Assembly (NCBI RefSeq): GCF_001666835.1
Contig: NZ_LZJF01000051.1
Span: 1-64,000, forward strand
Direction of reading: 5' to 3'
From: Mycobacterium sp. E3251
Lineage (GTDB): Bacteria > Actinomycetota > Actinomycetes > Mycobacteriales > Mycobacteriaceae
Length of the DNA: 64,000 nucleotides
The position numbers and the translations under genes are program-made. The stretch's first letter is position 1. Each line of letters starts with the position of its first letter. This document shows, piece after piece, positions 36,522 through 46,269 of this stretch. A model generated the notes under the pieces. The model did not search any database. It was not told where the DNA came from and saw only the letters and a program-made list of their open reading frames with translations.

Positions 36522-37429
36522 CGCGCGGGCTGGTGATCGGCGAGTCGCTGATCGACATCGTCGACGGCCACGAGCACGTCGGCGGCAGTCCGCTCAACGT
36601 CGCCGTCGGACTCGCCCGGCTGGGCCGCGAGGTCGACTTCCTGACCCACATCGCCGACGACCCATATGGCCGGCGCATCGTCGAATACGTGAAAACTGCT
36701 GGCGCACAGCTAGTCCCGGGCAGCATTGCGGCTACCCGGACACCGACTGCGGTCGCGACTCTCGCCCAGGACGGTTCGGCGGACTACGTGTTCGATCTGG
36801 ACTGGCGGCTCTCCGGCACACCGGAAGTTCCGCCACCGCTGTTCGTCCATACCGGGTCCATCGCCGCCGTGCGGGAGCCGGGCTGCCTGGCCGTTGCGGC
36901 GTTGATCGAGACCTACCGCCTATCGGCTACGGTCACCTTCGACCCCAACGTGCGGCCGTCGCTGATCGACGACCCGGCCTCGGCGCGTGCCCGCATCGCA
37001 CGCCTGGTGGAGCTCAGCGACGTCGTCAAGGTCAGCGACGAGGACCTGCGCTGGATCGACCCCGATCACGAACCGGAGCAGACCGCCCGAAGCTGGCTGG
37101 CGTCGGGGCCGGCGATCGTCGTGGTGACGATGGGCGCCCGCGGCTCGCTGGCCGTGTGCTCGGCCGGCGAGGCACGCGCGGCCGCCAGGCCGGTCCGGGT
37201 GGTGGACACCGTCGGCGCCGGTGACGCCTTCGCGGTGGGCCTGCTCGACGCGCTCTGGGGCATGAACTTATTGGGCGCGGACCGCCGGGCCGCCCTGCGC
37301 AACATCCCGATCAACCTCCTCGCGGAAGCGCTCGAGGCGGCCGGCCTTTCGTCCGCCGTGACCGTGGGCCGCGCTGGGGCAGACCTCCCCTCTCGCGCCG
37401 ACCTGCGGGCCAAGGCAAACGGGCCGTAG
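36518..37429 (+). CDS. PfkB-family carbohydrate kinase (probable fructokinase or ketose kinase)
   Basis: The 303-residue ribokinase-fold enzyme has substrate motif GGSPLNVAVGLARLG and the anion-hole/catalytic motif DTVGAGDAFAVGLL. In this operon it would phosphorylate the ketose made by the dehydrogenases (for example fructose to fructose-6-phosphate), feeding glycolysis. The ATG at 36518 overlaps the preceding stop. No polyol transporter gene is in the operon. Confidence 0.92.
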   Translation: MTRGLVIGESLIDIVDGHEHVGGSPLNVAVGLARLGREVDFLTHIADDPYGRRIVEYVKTAGAQLVPGSIAATRTPTAVATLAQDGSADYVFDLDWRLSGTPEVPPPLFVHTGSIAAVREPGCLAVAALIETYRLSATVTFDPNVRPSLIDDPASARARIARLVELSDVVKVSDEDLRWIDPDHEPEQTARSWLASGPAIVVVTMGARGSLAVCSAGEARAAARPVRVVDTVGAGDAFAVGLLDALWGMNLLGADRRAALRNIPINLLAEALEAAGLSSAVTVGRAGADLPSRADLRAKANGP

Positions 37430-37519
37430 CTTCTCGGCAGGCCTCGATGCGGTCACGAGCTGCGGCGCAACGGCCCCGCGTCCTGTTAGCCGGCGAACAG
37501 TATGGGCATACTGACTTAC

Positions 37520-38428
37520 ATGCGCTCCATCTGGAAGGGCTCGATCGCGTTCGGGCTGGTCAACGTCCCGGTCAAGGTGTACAGCGCCACCCAGGACCAC
37601 GACATCAAGTTCCATCAGGTGCACGCCAAGGACAACGGCCGCATCCGATACCAACGCGTTTGCGAGGTGGACGGCGAGGTCGTCGAATACCGCGACATCG
37701 CCCGGGCGTTCGAATCCGACGATGGGCAGATGGTCATCATCACCGACGACGACATCTCCACCCTGCCCGAAGAACGCAGCCGCGAGATCGAGGTATTGGA
37801 GTTCGTTCCCGCCGAAGAGGTCGACCCCATGCTGTTCGACCGTAGCTACTTCCTGGAGCCGGATTCCAAGTCGTCGAAATCCTATGTGTTGCTGGCAAAG
37901 ACGCTCGCCGAGACCGATCGGATGGCGATCGTGCACTTTACGCTGCGCAATAAGACGCGGCTGGCGGCGTTGCGGGTCAAGGACTTCGGCAAGCGCGACG
38001 TGATGATGGTGCACACCCTGCTGTGGCCCGACGAAATCCGCGACCCCGACTTCCCGGTGCTGGACAAGGAAGTCGAAATCAAGCCGGCGGAGCTCAAGAT
38101 GGCCGGTCAGGTGGTGGAGTCGATGGCCGAAGACTTCAATCCGGACCGCTACCACGACACCTACCAGGAGCAGCTCCAGGAGCTCATCGACGCGAAACTC
38201 GAAGGCGGCGAAGCCTTTACCACCGAGGAGCAACCCAAGGAACTCGACGAGACCGAGGACGTCTCCGACCTGCTGGCCAAGCTGGAAGCTAGCGTGAAGG
38301 CGCGCTCCGGAAACGGTAAGGCTCCCGCGAAGAAGGCACCCGCCAAAAAGACCGCCGCCAAAAAGACGGCCGCGAAGAAGGCACCGGCGAAGAAGGCTCC
38401 CGCCAAGAAGGCCGCGTCGAAATCCTGA
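37520..38428 (+). CDS. mku: Non-homologous end-joining protein Ku
   Basis: Bacterial Ku is a homodimeric ring that threads onto DNA ends and recruits LigD. The 302 residues begin MRSIWKGSIAFGLVNVPVKV, the canonical N-terminus, so ATG 37520 is chosen over 37502. The core ends about residue 265. A Lys/Ala/Pro-rich tail of about 35 residues follows with repeated PAKKA and TAAKK units. M. tuberculosis Ku (273 residues) lacks most of this tail. Such tails add DNA binding in other mycobacterial Ku proteins. Confidence 0.97.
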   Translation: MRSIWKGSIAFGLVNVPVKVYSATQDHDIKFHQVHAKDNGRIRYQRVCEVDGEVVEYRDIARAFESDDGQMVIITDDDISTLPEERSREIEVLEFVPAEEVDPMLFDRSYFLEPDSKSSKSYVLLAKTLAETDRMAIVHFTLRNKTRLAALRVKDFGKRDVMMVHTLLWPDEIRDPDFPVLDKEVEIKPAELKMAGQVVESMAEDFNPDRYHDTYQEQLQELIDAKLEGGEAFTTEEQPKELDETEDVSDLLAKLEASVKARSGNGKAPAKKAPAKKTAAKKTAAKKAPAKKAPAKKAASKS

Positions 38429-38446
38429 CGCGCAGCCGCCGCGTGG

Positions 38447-39349
38447 TCAGCGCCGGCGGGTCGCCAGGAACCGGGTCGCCGCCGCGATCAGGTTGATCAC
38501 CGCGACGATGATGATCAGGCTGAGCGCCGCGCCCCAGATGCGCAGGAAACCGGCCCGCTCGGGATTGGTGAGTTCGGTGTAGATCAGCAGCGGGAGCGAG
38601 GCCATGTTGCCGTGGAAGATGTCGACGTTGATCGACCGGCTGTAGCCGACGAGCACCAGCACCGGGGCGGTTTCGCCGACGACCCGCGCGACGGACAGCA
38701 AGACACCGGACACGATGCCGGGCATCGCGATCGGGAACACGATCCGCATGATGGTCTTCCACTTGGGAACCCCGAGCGCGTAGCTGGCTTCGCGCAGATC
38801 GTCGGGCACCAACCTCAGCATTTCCTCGGCGGACCGCACCACCACCGGCAGCATCAACAAGACCAGCGCCAGCGACACGGCGAACGAGCTCTGCTGGAAT
38901 CCCAGGGTGGCGATCCAGAGGCTGAAGATGAACAAGGCCGCAACGATAGAGGGCACCCCGGCGAGCACGTCGACCATGAACGTCGTCAGCCGCACCAGCC
39001 GGCCGGAGCCGTATTCCACCAGGAAGACGGCTGTCATGAGGCCCAGCGGCACGGACAGCAGGGCGGCGACGCCGGCCTGTACGACGGTTCCGTACAGCGC
39101 GTGATAGATGCCGCCGGCGAACTGCTCCGGCAGGATGCCGTGCAGCGAGTGGGTCCACCAACCCGTTCGGGTGACCGCGTACCAACCCCGGGCCACCACC
39201 ACCGACAGCACCCAGACAAGCGGCACCAGCGCGATGAGGAACGAGGCGACGAAGAAAATGGTCGCGGCGCTGTTCGTGAGCCGGCGCCGCACGCTGACGG
39301 GCCGGAACGCCTGGGTTTTGACCGGCCGGTCGAACACGCTGGCCGTCAT
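38447..39349 (-). CDS. pstA: Phosphate ABC transporter permease PstA
   Basis: The 300-residue permease has six predicted membrane helices. The cytoplasmic coupling loop of ABC permeases is recognisable in [20 protein letters not shown]. It pairs with PstC to form the phosphate channel. The ATG at 39349 overlaps the pstC stop (ATGA). No pstB ATPase gene follows, so the ATPase must be encoded elsewhere. It is convergent with ku. Confidence 0.95.
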   Translation of the reverse strand: MTASVFDRPVKTQAFRPVSVRRRLTNSAATIFFVASFLIALVPLVWVLSVVVARGWYAVTRTGWWTHSLHGILPEQFAGGIYHALYGTVVQAGVAALLSVPLGLMTAVFLVEYGSGRLVRLTTFMVDVLAGVPSIVAALFIFSLWIATLGFQQSSFAVSLALVLLMLPVVVRSAEEMLRLVPDDLREASYALGVPKWKTIMRIVFPIAMPGIVSGVLLSVARVVGETAPVLVLVGYSRSINVDIFHGNMASLPLLIYTELTNPERAGFLRIWGAALSLIIIVAVINLIAAATRFLATRRR

Positions 39350-40344
39350 CCGTTGACCTTCCCGCCGGCGATGGCGCGCGCGAGCGCGTTGACAACGAAC
39401 GTCAAGACGAACAACGCGAATCCCGCGGCGATGTAGGCCCCGGTAGGCAACGGTTCGCTGAATTCTGCTGCCGCGGAGGCGATCTTCGAGGCAAACGTGT
39501 AGCCGCCGTCGAACAGCGACCAATTTCCCGGGCGTGCGGCGGAGCGCAAAATGATCAGGACCGCCACCGTCTCGCCGAGCGCCCGGCCCAGCCCCAACAT
39601 GGACGCCGCGATGACGCCGCTGCGGCCGAACGGCAGCACGGTCATCCGCACCACCTCCCACTTGGTGGCCCCCAGCGCTTGCGCGGCTTCCATCTGGATG
39701 TGCGGAGTCTGCCGGAACACTTCCCGGGAGACCGACGTGATGATCGGCAGGATCATCGCCGAGAGCACGATGCCCGCGGTGAAGATGGTGCCGCCGCCGG
39801 CCAGCGAGACGTTGCCCTGCTTGAACAGGAAGAACCAGCCCAGGTGGCGATTGAGGAACGCCGCGACCGGCTCGATCCTGGGCGCCAGCACGAAGATGCC
39901 CCACAACCCGAAGATGATCGAGGGCACCGCGGCCAGCAGGTCGACGATCGCCCCGAACGGGCGGGCCAGCCGCTTGGGCGCGTATTGGGTGAGGAATACC
40001 GCGATCCCGACCGCGACCGGCACCGCCACCACCAGCGCGGTGACCGAACTGAGCACCGTGACCATCAAGAGGTCACGGATGCCGAACGCCAGCTTCCCCG
40101 GGTCGGTGGTGCTGAACTGGGCGCTGGTGAAGAAGTTCGCGTGGTTGACGCGCAACGACGGAACCGCACGTATCAGCAGGAACACCGCGATCAGCAGGAT
40201 CGCGACCACGATCGTCGACCCGGCAGCGGCAGCCGTCAGCTTGAACAGCCGGTCGCCCCGCCGACCTGATGGCGCGCCCAGCGCCTTGAGCTCAGGCTTT
40301 TTCGGAGTCGACGGGCTGGCTACCGCTCCTCGGGTCACGACCAC
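39346..40344 (-). CDS. pstC: Phosphate ABC transporter permease PstC
   Basis: The 332-residue permease has six membrane helices and the coupling loop [19 protein letters not shown], followed by [14 protein letters not shown] large periplasmic loop holds [17 protein letters not shown], typical of PstC. The GTG start at 40344 is preceded by GAGGTG. It is six bases downstream of a pstS gene and overlaps pstA, forming a pstS-pstS-pstC-pstA unit like M. tuberculosis pstS3-pstC2-pstA1. Confidence 0.95.
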   Translation of the reverse strand: MVVTRGAVASPSTPKKPELKALGAPSGRRGDRLFKLTAAAAGSTIVVAILLIAVFLLIRAVPSLRVNHANFFTSAQFSTTDPGKLAFGIRDLLMVTVLSSVTALVVAVPVAVGIAVFLTQYAPKRLARPFGAIVDLLAAVPSIIFGLWGIFVLAPRIEPVAAFLNRHLGWFFLFKQGNVSLAGGGTIFTAGIVLSAMILPIITSVSREVFRQTPHIQMEAAQALGATKWEVVRMTVLPFGRSGVIAASMLGLGRALGETVAVLIILRSAARPGNWSLFDGGYTFASKIASAAAEFSEPLPTGAYIAAGFALFVLTFVVNALARAIAGGKVNG

Positions 40345-40350
40345 CTCAAA

Positions 40351-41463
40351 TCACGTGATGGCGTTGATCGAAGCCGACAGTCTGGACTTGAACGAATCCG
40401 GAATGGGGATGTACCCATTGTCGGCCAGGCCACTCTGCCCCGCACCGATCGTACTTTGCAGGAACGCCTTCACCGCTGTGCCGACCTGCGAATCGGGATA
40501 CTTCGAGCAAACGATCTCATACGTCGCCAGCACGATCGGGTACGACCCGGGTTGGGTCGGCTTGTAGAAGGAGAGCGTGTCGAGCACCAGGTCGTTGCCC
40601 TGCCCGCTGATCTTGGCGCCGGAAATCGTCTTGCCGACCGAATCGGAGCTGATCGCGACCGCGTCGGGACCGGCAGACGTGACGACCTTGGCCATGTCCA
40701 GCTTCTGCGCCTGAGCGAACGACCACTCGTTGTAGGTGATGGATCCCTCGGTGGCCTTGATCGCCGCCGACGTGCCGTCGTTGCCCTTGGCCCCCTCACC
40801 GACCCCGCCCTTGAACGTCTTTCCGGCGCCCTTGCCCCACGCGCCGTTGGAGGCGGCGTCGAGGTACTTCTGGAAGTTGTCCGTGGTGCCGGATTCGTCG
40901 TTGCGGAACACCACGTGAATCGGCTCGGCGGGCAAAGTGACACCGGAGTTGAGCGCCGCGATGGCCGGGTCGTTCCACGTCGTGATGGCGCCGTTGAAGA
41001 TCTTCGCCGCCGTCGGGCCGTCGAGGCTCAGCGAACTCAGGCCCTTGACGTTGTAGGTGATGGCGATGGGGCCGAACACCACCGGCAGATTCCATGCCGG
41101 TGAGCCGCAACGCTGCTGCGCCGCCGCGTACTCCTTGGCAGCAAGTGGCGAGTCCGATCCGCCGAAATCGGTTTGGTTGCCGTTGAATTCACTGATTCCC
41201 GCGCCGGAGCCATTGGCCGTGTAGTTCAGCGTCTGACCCGGGCAGGCCTGCTCGAAGGCGTTGACGAAGCGCGTCATCGCGTTGGCCTGGGCGGTCGACC
41301 CGCTGGCCTTCAAGGTCTTCTTTCCGCCGCAGGCGACCTTGCCCGACGACGAACCGCTCGTGGCGCTTCCGCCACCGGCGTTGTTATCGCTTCCGCAGCC
41401 CGACAACGCCAGCGCACCAGCGGTCACGACGCTCATCGCGACACCGAATCGGTTGAGTTTCAA
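40351..41463 (-). CDS. pstS: Phosphate-binding lipoprotein PstS (downstream copy)
   Basis: This 370-residue lipoprotein captures phosphate outside the membrane. A signal peptide ends in the lipobox ALSGC (Cys about residue 23). Phosphate-binding segments are [27 protein letters not shown] and [16 protein letters not shown]. It is nearly a copy of the upstream gene at 41647; the two differ mainly in the linker after the lipobox. It directly precedes pstC by 6 bp. Induction by low phosphate through SenX3-RegX3 is expected from the family but no clear box was confirmed. Confidence 0.95.
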   Translation of the reverse strand: MKLNRFGVAMSVVTAGALALSGCGSDNNAGGGSATSGSSSGKVACGGKKTLKASGSTAQANAMTRFVNAFEQACPGQTLNYTANGSGAGISEFNGNQTDFGGSDSPLAAKEYAAAQQRCGSPAWNLPVVFGPIAITYNVKGLSSLSLDGPTAAKIFNGAITTWNDPAIAALNSGVTLPAEPIHVVFRNDESGTTDNFQKYLDAASNGAWGKGAGKTFKGGVGEGAKGNDGTSAAIKATEGSITYNEWSFAQAQKLDMAKVVTSAGPDAVAISSDSVGKTISGAKISGQGNDLVLDTLSFYKPTQPGSYPIVLATYEIVCSKYPDSQVGTAVKAFLQSTIGAGQSGLADNGYIPIPDSFKSRLSASINAIT

Positions 41464-41646
41464 GTCACTTCCTAACGGTAGGGATGAAACATGATTGCCG
41501 ACGTTCTTCTAGCCGCTGTCCGGCGACCAGCGTCTCGCGCAGCAACGAAGCTAACAGCAAGAAGGTTAACGTTGGGCAAATTGCTGTCGGCCGATTGTCG
41601 CTGGCCAGGACGGCTTGCGGGCGGCCGCGCACAAATGCGGGAAGGC

Positions 41647-42747
41647 TCACGAAATGGCGTCGATCGCCGCCGACAACCGCGACTTGAAGGACTCCGGAAC
41701 GGGAATGTAGCCGTTGTCGGCTAAGCCGTTCTGTCCCGCACCGACGGTGCTCTGCAGGAAAGCCTTCACAGCAGCGGCGACCTGGGGATCCGGATACTTC
41801 GAGCAGACGATCTCATATGTGGCGAGCACGATCGGATACGAGCCGGGCTGGGTCGGCTTGTAGAAGGAGAAGGTGTCGACGACCAAGTCGTTGCCCTCCT
41901 CGACGAAGTCGGCACCGGCGATCGTCTTGCCGACCGAGGCGGCGCTGATCGCCACGGCATCCGGGCCGGCCGATGTGACGATCTTGGCCATGTTGAGTTT
42001 TTGCGCCTGGGCGAACGACCACTCGTTGTAAGCGATGGACCCCTCGGTGGCCCTGACCGCCGCCGACGTGCCGTCGTTGCCCCTGGCCCCCTCACCGACG
42101 CCGCCGTTGAACGTCTTTCCGATGCCCTTGTCCCAGGCGCCGTTGGCTGCCGAGTCCAGGTACTTCTGGAAATTGTCTGTCGTGCCGGACTGGTCGTTGC
42201 GGAAGATCACCCGAATCGGCTCGGCGGGGAACGCGACGCCGGGGTTCAACGCCTGAATCGCCGGATCGTTCCAGGACGTGATGGCGCCCTTGAACACTTT
42301 CGCGGCCGTAGGGCCGTCCAGATTCAGCGAAGTCACACCCGTGACGTTGTAGGTGACCGCGATCGGCCCGAACACCACAGGCAAATTCCGCGCCGGTGAA
42401 CCGCAGCGCTGCCGCGCCGCGAAGTATTCGATGGGGGCCAACGCCGAGTCCGACCCGGCGAAATCCGTTTGATTTCCTGTGAATTCGCCGATCCCCGCTC
42501 CGGAGCCGTTGGGCGTGTAGTTCAGCGTCTGGCCGGGGCAGGCCTGCTCGAATGCCTTGATGAAGCGGGTCATCGCGTTGGCCTGGGCGGTCGACCCGCT
42601 GGCCTTCAGCGTCTTCTTCCCGCCGCAGCTCACCTTGCCGGGCGGCGTGCCCGGCCCCGCGCCGTTGTCATTGCTTCCGCAGCCCGACAACGCCAGGGCG
42701 ACGGCTGTCATGGCACTTAGCGCGGCGCCAAATCGATTCAGCCCCAA
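41647..42747 (-). CDS. pstS: Phosphate-binding lipoprotein PstS (upstream copy)
   Basis: The 366-residue paralogue has lipobox ALSGC and the same binding segments, [27 protein letters not shown] and [16 protein letters not shown]. The TTG start at 42747 ([11 protein letters not shown]) aligns exactly with the ATG start of the downstream copy and has GAGGA upstream. Full-length similarity and tandem position indicate a recent duplication. The 183-bp gap between the copies may hold a second promoter. Confidence 0.93.
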   Translation of the reverse strand: MGLNRFGAALSAMTAVALALSGCGSNDNGAGPGTPPGKVSCGGKKTLKASGSTAQANAMTRFIKAFEQACPGQTLNYTPNGSGAGIGEFTGNQTDFAGSDSALAPIEYFAARQRCGSPARNLPVVFGPIAVTYNVTGVTSLNLDGPTAAKVFKGAITSWNDPAIQALNPGVAFPAEPIRVIFRNDQSGTTDNFQKYLDSAANGAWDKGIGKTFNGGVGEGARGNDGTSAAVRATEGSIAYNEWSFAQAQKLNMAKIVTSAGPDAVAISAASVGKTIAGADFVEEGNDLVVDTFSFYKPTQPGSYPIVLATYEIVCSKYPDPQVAAAVKAFLQSTVGAGQNGLADNGYIPVPESFKSRLSAAIDAIS

Positions 42748-42936
42748 TACGATCCTCGTCGGAAAAGGTCAAACATGATCGCCACCATTCAATAGCCACG
42801 CCGACCAAACGGTCAGCACTAAGGCTAGCGCCGGCCGTAGGTTCTCGCAGTGGACGCGAGACGCGGCGAGGCCCACCCGTTGCGACGGCCCGGAAGCGAG
42901 CGCGGGGCGTTACATCGTCCCGTGGATATGCAAAAG

Positions 42937-42950
42937 TAGAACCTGTTCCA
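42937..42950. promoter_or_regulatory. KstR-type operator TAGAACCTGTTCCA
   Basis: This fits TNNAACNNGTTNNA at every defined base, with an imperfect outer pair compared with the sites at 6012 and 25626. It is 70 bp before the SDR start at 43021, within the 273-bp divergent gap from the pstS gene. Confidence 0.6.
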
Positions 42951-43020
42951 GAAATGCCGCATCCGAGACGGCGAGGCTTGCTACCGTTTCGGCTGACAAC
43001 TTGGGCGAAGAGAGGCCGCA

Positions 43021-43812
43021 ATGATCCTTGACAGATTTCGTCTCGACGACAAAGTCGCCGTCATCACCGGTGCCGGTCGCGGCCTCGGGGCGGCTATCGC
43101 GCTGGCTTTCGCCGAGGCCGGCGCGGACGTCCTGATCGCCTCGCGAACGGAATCGCAACTAGAAGGCGTCGCCGAACAGGTCCGCGCGGCCGGCCGTCGG
43201 GCGCACATCGTCGCCGCCGACCTGGCCCACCCCGAGGTGACCGCCCAGCTGGCGGGCCAGGCAGTCGAGGCCTTCGGGAAACTAGACATCGTCGTCAACA
43301 ACGTCGGCGGCACCATGCCCAATACGCTGCTGACCACCTCGACGAAGGACCTCAAGGACGCGTTCACCTTCAACGTCGCCACCGCCCACGCGCTGACCGT
43401 CGCGGCGGTACCCCTCATGCTCGAGCACTCCGGGGGCGGCAGCGTCATCAACATCACCTCCACCATGGGCAGGCTGGCCGGACGCGGCTTCGCCGCCTAC
43501 GGCACCGCCAAGGCCGCACTGTCCCACTACACCCGGCTGACCGCCCTGGACCTGTGCCCACGCATCCGGGTCAATGCGATCGCACCGGGATCGATCCTCA
43601 CCTCCGCGCTGGACGTCGTCGCGTCCAACGACGAGTTGCGCGCGCCGATGGAGAAGGCCACGCCCATGCGCCGACTCGGTGATCCCGTCGACATCGCCGC
43701 TGCCGCAGTCTATTTGGCGTCTGACGCGGGTAGCTTCCTGACCGGCAAGACGCTGGAGGTCGATGGCGGCCTCACCTACCCCAACCTCGACATCCCCGTC
43801 CCGGATTTGTGA
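43021..43812 (+). CDS. SDR family oxidoreductase (Rv0927c type)
   Basis: The 263-residue SDR has cofactor motif [19 protein letters not shown] after the fourth strand, and the catalytic Ser-Tyr-Lys in NITSTMGR and AAYGTAKAA. The C-terminal [11 protein letters not shown] is standard. ASRTESQL after strand two suggests NADP. A KstR-type site upstream and a DapB-like reductase 24 bp downstream suggest a two-gene operon for a lipid or sterol-linked ketone. The ATG at 43021 has GAGAGG upstream. Confidence 0.93.
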   Translation: MILDRFRLDDKVAVITGAGRGLGAAIALAFAEAGADVLIASRTESQLEGVAEQVRAAGRRAHIVAADLAHPEVTAQLAGQAVEAFGKLDIVVNNVGGTMPNTLLTTSTKDLKDAFTFNVATAHALTVAAVPLMLEHSGGGSVINITSTMGRLAGRGFAAYGTAKAALSHYTRLTALDLCPRIRVNAIAPGSILTSALDVVASNDELRAPMEKATPMRRLGDPVDIAAAAVYLASDAGSFLTGKTLEVDGGLTYPNLDIPVPDL

Positions 43813-43836
43813 CCCCCGACCGCTAAGGAGCCCGCC

Positions 43837-44913
43837 ATGGGAATCCCCGTCGTTCAACTGGGCACCGGCAATGTCGGCGTCCACGCGCTGCGAGCGCTCA
43901 TCACCAACCCCGAGTTCGAGCTCAGGGGCGTCTGGGTGTCCTCGGACGCCAAGGCCGGCAAGGACGCGGCGGAGCTTGCCGGGCTTCCCGATTCGACCGG
44001 CGTGTTGGCCAGCACCGACCTGGACGCTGTGCTCGCCACCGGACCGCAGTGCGCCGTCTACAACGCGCTCGCAGACAACCGGTTGCCCGAGGCGCTGGAG
44101 GACTATCGGCGCGTCCTGGCCGCCGGCATCAACATCGTGGGGAGCGGCCCGGTCTTCTTGCAGTATCCGTGGCAGGTGATTCCCGAGGAGCTGATCAAAC
44201 CCATCGAAGACGCTGCGCGCGAAGGGAATTCGAGCGTGTACGTCAACGGGATCGATCCCGGCTTCGCCAACGACCTGCTGCCGCTGGCGCTGGCCGGCAC
44301 CTGTCAGAACATCCAGCAGATTCGCTGCATGGAGATCGTCGACTACGCCACCTATGACAGCGCCGCGGTCATGTTCGACGTGATGGGCTTCGGGAAGCCG
44401 CTGGACGACATCCCCATGCTGCTGCAGCCCGGCGTGCTCAGCCTCGCCTGGGGATCGGTGGTTCGCCAGCTGGCGGCCGGCCTGGGGATTTCGCTCGACT
44501 CGGTCGCGCAGGAGTACGTGCGCGTGCCGGCGCCGGAGGACTTCGACATCGCGTCCGGGCACATCCCCAAAGGCAGCGCCGCGGCGCTGCGGTTCGAGGT
44601 GTTCGGCCTGGTCAACGGCGACCCCGTCGTCGTCCTCGAACACGTCACCCGGCTGCGCGAGGATCTGTGCCCGGACTGGCCGCAGCCCGCCCAGCACGGC
44701 GGGTCCTACCGCATCGAGATCACCGGCGAACCCTCCTACGCGATGGATGTCTGCCTGAGCAGCCGCAAGGGTGACCACAACCACGCCGGGCTGGTGGCCA
44801 CCGCGATGCGGGTGGTCAACGCGATCCCCGCGGTGGTGGCCGCCCCGCCGGGGATCGTGACGACGCTGGACCTGCCCCTGATCACCGGCAAGGGCCTTTA
44901 CCTGCCGGGCTGA
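43837..44913 (+). CDS. Dihydrodipicolinate-reductase-like NAD(P)-binding protein (Rv0926c type)
   Basis: The 358 residues start with a Rossmann motif, VVQLGTGNVGVHALRAL, of the DapB N-terminal type. Related actinobacterial proteins are annotated as NAD(P)H-dependent amine dehydrogenase or DapB-like, but the diaminopimelate catalytic motifs are not obvious. The substrate is unknown. It is co-directional with the SDR gene 24 bp upstream, matching the M. tuberculosis Rv0927c-Rv0926c order. A purine-rich ribosome site (AAGGAG) precedes the ATG. Confidence 0.88.
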   Translation: MGIPVVQLGTGNVGVHALRALITNPEFELRGVWVSSDAKAGKDAAELAGLPDSTGVLASTDLDAVLATGPQCAVYNALADNRLPEALEDYRRVLAAGINIVGSGPVFLQYPWQVIPEELIKPIEDAAREGNSSVYVNGIDPGFANDLLPLALAGTCQNIQQIRCMEIVDYATYDSAAVMFDVMGFGKPLDDIPMLLQPGVLSLAWGSVVRQLAAGLGISLDSVAQEYVRVPAPEDFDIASGHIPKGSAAALRFEVFGLVNGDPVVVLEHVTRLREDLCPDWPQPAQHGGSYRIEITGEPSYAMDVCLSSRKGDHNHAGLVATAMRVVNAIPAVVAAPPGIVTTLDLPLITGKGLYLPG

Positions 44914-44994
44914 TCGGGCGGCGCGGCATGAAGCGCGCCTTCGAACCGCTCCTGCCCGAATGGTGGGTGGCCTCCGGGTCCGCCTGGAGTCTTC

Positions 44995-45005
44995 GGCTAA
45001 CCTCA
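44995..45005. promoter_or_regulatory. Possible metal-regulator half-site upstream of mntH
   Basis: GGCTAACCTCA resembles one half of the mycobacterial DtxR/IdeR-type box (GSCTWACCTWA), with one mismatch, 38 bp before the mntH start. The other half is poor (13 of 19 positions over the whole box). MntR, the DtxR-family manganese regulator, is the alternative. This is inference. Confidence 0.38.
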
Positions 45006-45042
45006 CTTTCTTATTCGGACGTGTGAATCGAGGGGCCGACAC

Positions 45043-46269
45043 TTGACGCGGAGCAGCCAGGACTCGCTGAAAAGCAGTTGGTATCTGCTCGGCCCTGCCT
45101 TCGTCGCCGCGATCGCCTATGTCGATCCGGGAAACGTCGCGGCCAACGTCAGCTCCGGCGCGAAGTTCGGTTACCTGCTGCTGTGGGTCATCGTGGTGGC
45201 CAATGCGCTGGCCGGGCTGGTGCAGTACCTGTCCGCCAAGCTCGGCCTGGTCACCGGCCGGTCGTTACCCGCGGCCATCGGCAAGCGAATGAGTCGTCCG
45301 GTCCGGCTGGTCTACTGGGTCCAGGCCGAGCTGGTGGCGATCGCTACCGATATGGCCGAAATCGTCGGCGGGGCAATCGCTTTGCGGATCCTGTTCGATT
45401 TGCCGCTGCTGGCCGGCGGCGTCATCACCGGGGTGGTCTCCCTGCTGTTGCTGGCGATCCAGGACCGGCGCGGGCAGATCATCTTCGAGCGCGTCATCAC
45501 CGGACTGCTGCTCGTCATCGCCATCGGCTTCGCGGCCAGCTTCTTCGTGAAGACGCCTCCGCCGGACGCCGTGCTGGGCGGGCTGTTGCCGAGATTCCAG
45601 GGCACCGAAAGCGTGCTGCTGGCAGCCGCCATCCTGGGCGCCACCGTGATGCCGCACGCCGTGTACATGCATTCCGGGCTGGTCCTCGATCGACACGGGC
45701 ATCCCGCTGAGGGCGCCGAGCGACGCCTGCTGCTGCGGGTCACCCGGCTGGATGTCGTCCTGGCGATGGCCGTCGCGGGAACGGTGAACGCGGCGATGCT
45801 GCTGGTCGCCGCGATCAACCTGCAGCACCGCGACATCAACGCGTCCATCGAGGGCGCCTACTCCGCGATTCACCACACCCTCGGCGCGGCCATCGCGGTG
45901 CTGTTCGCGATCGGGTTGCTGGCGTCCGGGCTGGCGTCGTCGTCGGTGGGCGCCTACGCCGGCGCCATGATCATGCAGGGGCTGCTGCACCGCAGGATCC
46001 CGATGCTGGTGCGCCGGGTGGTGACCATATGTCCGGCGCTGGTGATCCTCGCGGTCGGGTTCGACCCCACCCGGGCGCTGGTGCTGTCCCAGGTGGTGCT
46101 GTCGTTCGGGATACCGTTTGCGGTTCTTCCGCTGGTGAAGCTGACCAGCGACCGCGATCTGATGGGCAGCGACACCAATCATCCCGTCACGACGGTTGTT
46201 GGCTGGGCGGTCGGCGTAATGATTAGTCTGCTTAACGTGATGCTCATCTGGCTGACGGTGACCGGCTAA
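45043..46269 (+). CDS. mntH: Nramp-family divalent metal (manganese) transporter
   Basis: The 408-residue membrane protein imports Mn2+ (and Fe2+) with protons. The Nramp signatures are AYVDPGNVAANVSSGAKFGY in helix 1 (DPGN) and GATVMPHAVYMHSG in helix 6 (MPH), which form the metal site. It starts with TTG at 45043; no ATG or GTG is better placed. The stop abuts the next gene (TAAATG), implying coupled translation. Confidence 0.95.
   Translation: MTRSSQDSLKSSWYLLGPAFVAAIAYVDPGNVAANVSSGAKFGYLLLWVIVVANALAGLVQYLSAKLGLVTGRSLPAAIGKRMSRPVRLVYWVQAELVAIATDMAEIVGGAIALRILFDLPLLAGGVITGVVSLLLLAIQDRRGQIIFERVITGLLLVIAIGFAASFFVKTPPPDAVLGGLLPRFQGTESVLLAAAILGATVMPHAVYMHSGLVLDRHGHPAEGAERRLLLRVTRLDVVLAMAVAGTVNAAMLLVAAINLQHRDINASIEGAYSAIHHTLGAAIAVLFAIGLLASGLASSSVGAYAGAMIMQGLLHRRIPMLVRRVVTICPALVILAVGFDPTRALVLSQVVLSFGIPFAVLPLVKLTSDRDLMGSDTNHPVTTVVGWAVGVMISLLNVMLIWLTVTG

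Noticed and set aside
41464..41646. RegX3 box between the pstS copies
   Set aside because: GTTAACC and GTTAGC occur on the minus strand but 15 bp apart rather than the 11-bp period expected, so I did not call a site.
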